A stretch of DNA of 64,000 nucleotides, from positions 202,799 to 266,798 of the forward strand of contig NW_003101645.1 in NCBI RefSeq assembly GCF_000003855.2. The letters are read 5' to 3'. Shown here one piece after another: positions 60,801 through 64,000 of this stretch; positions within the stretch are counted from its first letter, which is position 1; each line of letters begins with the position of its first letter. Under the pieces are notes generated by a model. It had not been told where the DNA came from, did no database searches, and saw nothing but the letters and a program-made list of their open reading frames with translations. This stretch comes from Blastomyces gilchristii SLH14081. Its lineage: Eukaryota; Ascomycota; Eurotiomycetes; Onygenales; Ajellomycetaceae. A program made the translations under genes and the position numbers.

Positions 60801-61345
60801 TGTAATGTAATGAAACTGAAGTGATAATTAGTCAGTGATATTATATAGAGATAGTTGTTTAAGAAGCTGTATAAGTAAGCTTAACTATCTTACTTAAATA
60901 GCAAGCTTGTAGACTACAGAGTTATTGTAAGAATATCACAGATATGATACTTAGTATATTAAGAAGATTATATAAGATATATAGTAACTCTCATATATAT
61001 TCTGATAGAAGAAAAAATAAATCACTGACTTCTTTAATAAGAAGTCAGTATCTAGCTATTTTATATAGATAATAAGCAGATACTCTTCTCTTATTTCATG
61101 AGTGAGAATAGTCAGAGTAATATCTCAGTGATATCTCACTGTCAAGAAAGAGTAATCTACTGATCTTATATAGAAGTGAGATTCTTATATTTATCAATTA
61201 AATCTTTCTATGATATATCTGAATGATGTTATAGAGTGGTTGAAAACCAGTTCAAACAGTCTGTAGAATGAATGAAATCATCTGTATAAAAGTGATAAGT
61301 CATGTGAAACCGCAGCGGGGCCTTGACGCGGCCAGAGATGTGATA
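60801..61345 (-). repeat. 5' LTR of gypsy A copy 1
   Basis: 545 bases. The outer end (61,300-61,345) keeps GCGGGGCCTTGACGCGGCC, while the inner end (60,801-60,845) is the fully mutated version of what is intact at 26,054-26,097. Confidence 0.85.
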
Positions 61346-61528
61346 TAAAGTGACTATATATCAGATTTTAAAATGAAATTATAACTTGAAAAAAATAAGA
61401 AAGTGATTTCATTTAATTTCATTTAATTTTATTCTTGGTATAAAGTTACTATTTTTAGACATTTTAAGGTTTTTTTTAAACTATTTTTAATTTTTTAAAA
61501 AGTAACACTTTTTGATAACACTTAAACG
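61346..61528 (-). mobile_element. hAT-type MITE, right fragment (split by two gypsy A copies)
   Basis: Continues the MITE begun at 25,944 after the TAAAG duplication (61,346-61,350). It stops at 61,528 within AACACTTAAACG, where another gypsy A LTR starts. The rest of this MITE is outside the window or lost. Confidence 0.78.
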
Positions 61529-64000
61529 TATAACGTGACGGAACCGAAGCGGTGGCTAGTTAACGGCATTATGTAGAGGTAGTTGTTTAAGAAGCTGTAT
61601 AAGTAAGCTTAACTATCTTGCTTAAATAGCAAGCTTGTAGGCTACAGAGTCATTGCAAGAATATCACAGATATGATACTTAGTATACTAAGAAGATTATA
61701 TGAGATACACAGTAACTCTTGTATATATTTCAGTTAGAGAAAAAATAAATTACTGACTTCTTTTATAAGAAGTCAGCATCTAGCTATTCTATATAGATAA
61801 TAAGTGAATATTCTTCTCTTATTTCATAAGTAAGAATAGCTGAAGTGATTAGACTGACCGTATGACTGTGTCTGAAACTAGGACTAGATTTTTTGATAGT
61901 CTCATTATCAATTCGACTGATCTCATTACACAGTTTTAACATTAGATAGTAGTTTCATACTGTCTCAGTGAAACTTACTGTCTACTCTTGTCACATTTTT
62001 CAAATGAGATCATGATTTTCACTTCTCAATTTAAATTATTTTTATTGCTTTAAATGACTTTAAATCTCATTTGAGTGTTATCAAAAAGTGTTACTTTTTA
62101 AAAAATTAAAAATAGTCTAAAAAAAACCTTAAAATGTCTAAAAATAGTAACTTTATACTAAGAATGAGACTAAATAAAATTAAATGAGATCACTTTCTCA
62201 TTTTTTTCAAGTCATGGTTTCATTTTAAGATCTGATATATAGTCACTTTATATGTTTTTTTGATAGTCAGTCCCAGCGGGATTCACGCCAAGAAATGTAT
62301 GAAATCAGATCAAATGAGATCAAATGTGAAATTCATAGTCTCAGCAGCCAGTCTAGAAGTGATACCTCAGCAGTGTCTCACTGTCAAGAAAGAGTAATCT
62401 GCTAATCTTATATAGAAGTGAGATTTTTATATTTATCAATTGAATCTTTCTATAATATATCTGAATGATGTTATAAAGTGATTGAAAACTAGTTCAGATA
62501 AAATGAAATCATCTGTATAAAAGTGATAAGTTATGTGAAACTGCAGTGAGATTTTGACATGACTAAGAGTATGATAATACTCTTCTCTTTAAGAGTATAG
62601 TCTCAATATTCTCAAGATTATCAGATTAGAAATTATCTTTATTGTATAGTAACAGTTATTAACTGATTTAACAGTATGTATGCTATGCATGATATAAAGA
62701 AATAGATGAGTTTTTCTGCTGACTGTGTAGATCTTTCTTTACTCATCTTCATTCAAATTAAATATGTGATAAGTGAGTTTCTTATATATTAATTTGAAAT
62801 GTGAAAAACATAGTTAATAAGTGACTTACAGATCTCTTATTATATTCTATTCTATATATAAAATTCTCTGCAAAAGTAATGTATTTTAGAGATAAAGTTA
62901 ACAGTAGTAGCAGGATTTTTCAAAAAGATCTTCTCTCTCATGAAATATTTTTCTTTTCTCTCTCTCAATTGTAATAGTGAGTGTATGAGAGTATCATTCT
63001 TGAAAGAATAATAAAGAGCTTATTCTGATATTTTCTAGTGAGTAAATGTCTTCATGATGTAGCTGCAGTCTTCATGACTGTTAAGAAAGCTTGATTGAAG
63101 ATGAAGATAATAGTGTTGATGAACTGCAGAAGCATCACTTTTATTATTATATCTTCTTCTTCTTCTTCTGCTTCTGCTTCTCTTACAGCTGTGATAGTAG
63201 TCACTGTATCTTGCAGTGAAGTGTTATTTCTTCTGTCAGTTAGTTCATCTGTATTCAGTTCTTTCTCTACTCTCTCTGCTGTCATTTTAATACTGCCTCT
63301 TCTCTCAGTCAATATAATAGCATATGACCTTATATGATCATTCAGAGAGAAATCTGAAAAGAGCTTGATTTCAAGAATAGTGACTCTGAGAAGCTTAATC
63401 TGTAGTTTCTCTCTCACAGTATATCTGAGCTCTGCTCAGAATACTGCTGAGTTGAGTCTGCAGAGTTCTATGATTTCTTTGTCTTCTCTCTGTGCAGTGA
63501 CTCTGATACAGTCTCTAGCTAGCACTGCTACTTGTCTGCACTGTGCTAAGCAGCTGAAGAAGAGAGAGATTTTATATATCTATTTCTTCTCTTACTTCTG
63601 TTATTTTCATTGTATCTGTAATAATGACTTCTGTCTCTCTATAAGTATTATCTCACAGAAAGATGTTGTATGAGCTCTGATAAGAAGCTCAGATACTCAA
63701 GTAGTACAGAGTGAGAGTCTCAGAGCTTTAAGTGTTGATAAATTCTGTTAAGACTGAGAAGATCTCTCTTACTTATTTATAAAAGAAGATGAAAGCATGA
63801 GTCTCTGAGATGAAAAAACATCTCAGAATGACTGATCTTAAGAAGAAGTCAGTCAGTACTACTATTGAAAGTATTATAAAGATTAATCACTGATTAAAGA
63901 GAATCTCACTTCAATTGAAGTAGATAACTAAGATGTTTTATAAATTAATAAGTTAATACTTTAAGCATTTCTTATACTCTTCTACAGTATGCTTCTCTGC
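61529..64000 (-). mobile_element. Ty3/gypsy element A (copy 3), 3' part, runs off the window
   Basis: 3' LTR 61,529-62,576 (534 bases without the inserted MITE and duplication), then the 3' internal region collinear with 27,113-28,705 and, beyond 63,840, with copy 2 from 44,060 down. It carries uninterrupted versions of the SINE site (63,242), the gypsy B site (near 63,780) and the hAT site (63,849-63,861). It is AT-rich and mutated but slightly less so than copy 1. Confidence 0.8.
61850..62355 (+). mobile_element. hAT-type MITE (506 bases), complete
   Basis: Terminal repeats TAGACTGACC and, at the far end, the complement of TAGACTGGCT. A perfect 8-base target duplication GAAGTGAT (61,842-61,849 and 62,356-62,363) is the size made by hAT transposases. 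The empty site is in the LTR at 26,886-26,895. The length equals that of the copy at 26,098-26,603. Confidence 0.92.

Larger units (their letters stand above)
26054..61345 (-). mobile_element. Ty3/gypsy element A (copy 1), spread over 35 kb by nested insertions
   Basis: The outermost gypsy element of the nest. Its 5' LTR is 60,801-61,345 (545 bases) and its 3' LTR is 26,054-27,112, also 545 bases once the inserted MITE and its 8-base duplication are removed. The LTR begins TGTCACG (mutated to TGTTATC-like forms) and ends GTTACA. A 5-base duplication TAAAG flanks the pair (26,049-26,053 and 61,346-61,350), and an uninterrupted version of this site occurs once at 62,242-62,250 (read in reverse). 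Internal parts are 60,800-55,898 (gag-pol), 50,691-50,330 (end of pol) and 28,705-27,113 (3' region). About 270 bases between the last two are missing. Everything between 28,706 and 50,329 is later insertion or rearrangement. Confidence 0.82.

Noticed and set aside
63095..63673. Plus-strand open frames near the right end
   Set aside because: They are antisense to gypsy A copy 3 and low in complexity; the paired open frame in the homologous SINE-bearing copy is also antisense.

Overview
This window looks like a filamentous ascomycete (Pezizomycotina). Its genes carry many short GT-AG introns (about 50-150 bases), and it encodes a Zn2Cys6 regulator, a PDR-type ABC pump and an HSF-type regulator. 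About half of it is a block of AT-rich, RIP-like mutated transposons. The loss of CpG and CpC in those repeats suggests Eurotiomycetes, perhaps Onygenales. That placement is inference; no rRNA or species marker is present.

Region 1 (1-25,450) has normal base composition and seven intron-containing genes. In order they are: a Zn2Cys6 transcription factor (+), a PDR/ABCG full transporter (-), an F-box protein (-), an SFL1/MGA1-type HSF-domain regulator (+), a DUF3245-type small protein (-), the mitochondrial succinyl-CoA ligase beta subunit (+) and an AYR1-like short-chain dehydrogenase (-). I assembled every gene exon by exon; each total is a multiple of three and all junctions keep frame. The factor and the pump are convergent neighbours and could be a regulator-target pair. 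The DUF3245 and succinyl-CoA ligase genes share a 425-base divergent promoter. A 418-base MITE with a TA duplication lies in the long leader/promoter region of the HSF gene.

Region 2 (about 25,450-64,000) is an AT-rich block with no intact host gene. It is a Russian doll of transposons, and each insertion can be checked against an uninterrupted relative inside the same window. A 506-base hAT-type MITE was hit by a Ty3/gypsy element (family A, minus strand) whose two 545-base LTRs and TAAAG target duplication now lie 35 kb apart (26,054-61,345). That element was invaded by a Ty1/copia element (50,697-55,892), a second gypsy family (B, from 28,706), another MITE (26,098-26,603) and a SINE (27,785-28,162). 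Gypsy B was in turn invaded by a plus-strand gypsy A copy (32,272-44,091). That copy carries a full-length Tad-like LINE (34,269-40,072) and borders a 5.8 kb hAT element with a recognisable dead transposase (44,092-49,938). A third gypsy A copy runs off the right end.

The most noteworthy signals are four. First, a small tRNA-related SINE is perfectly preserved inside the mutated block, and its (AAT)n tail resembles that of the LINE. Second, mutation spares the outer edges of elements: the same LTR end is intact where it faces outward and mutated where it faces inward. Third, the mutation context is CpG/CpC rather than the classical CpA. Fourth, the nest itself gives a relative dating of five to six transposon families.
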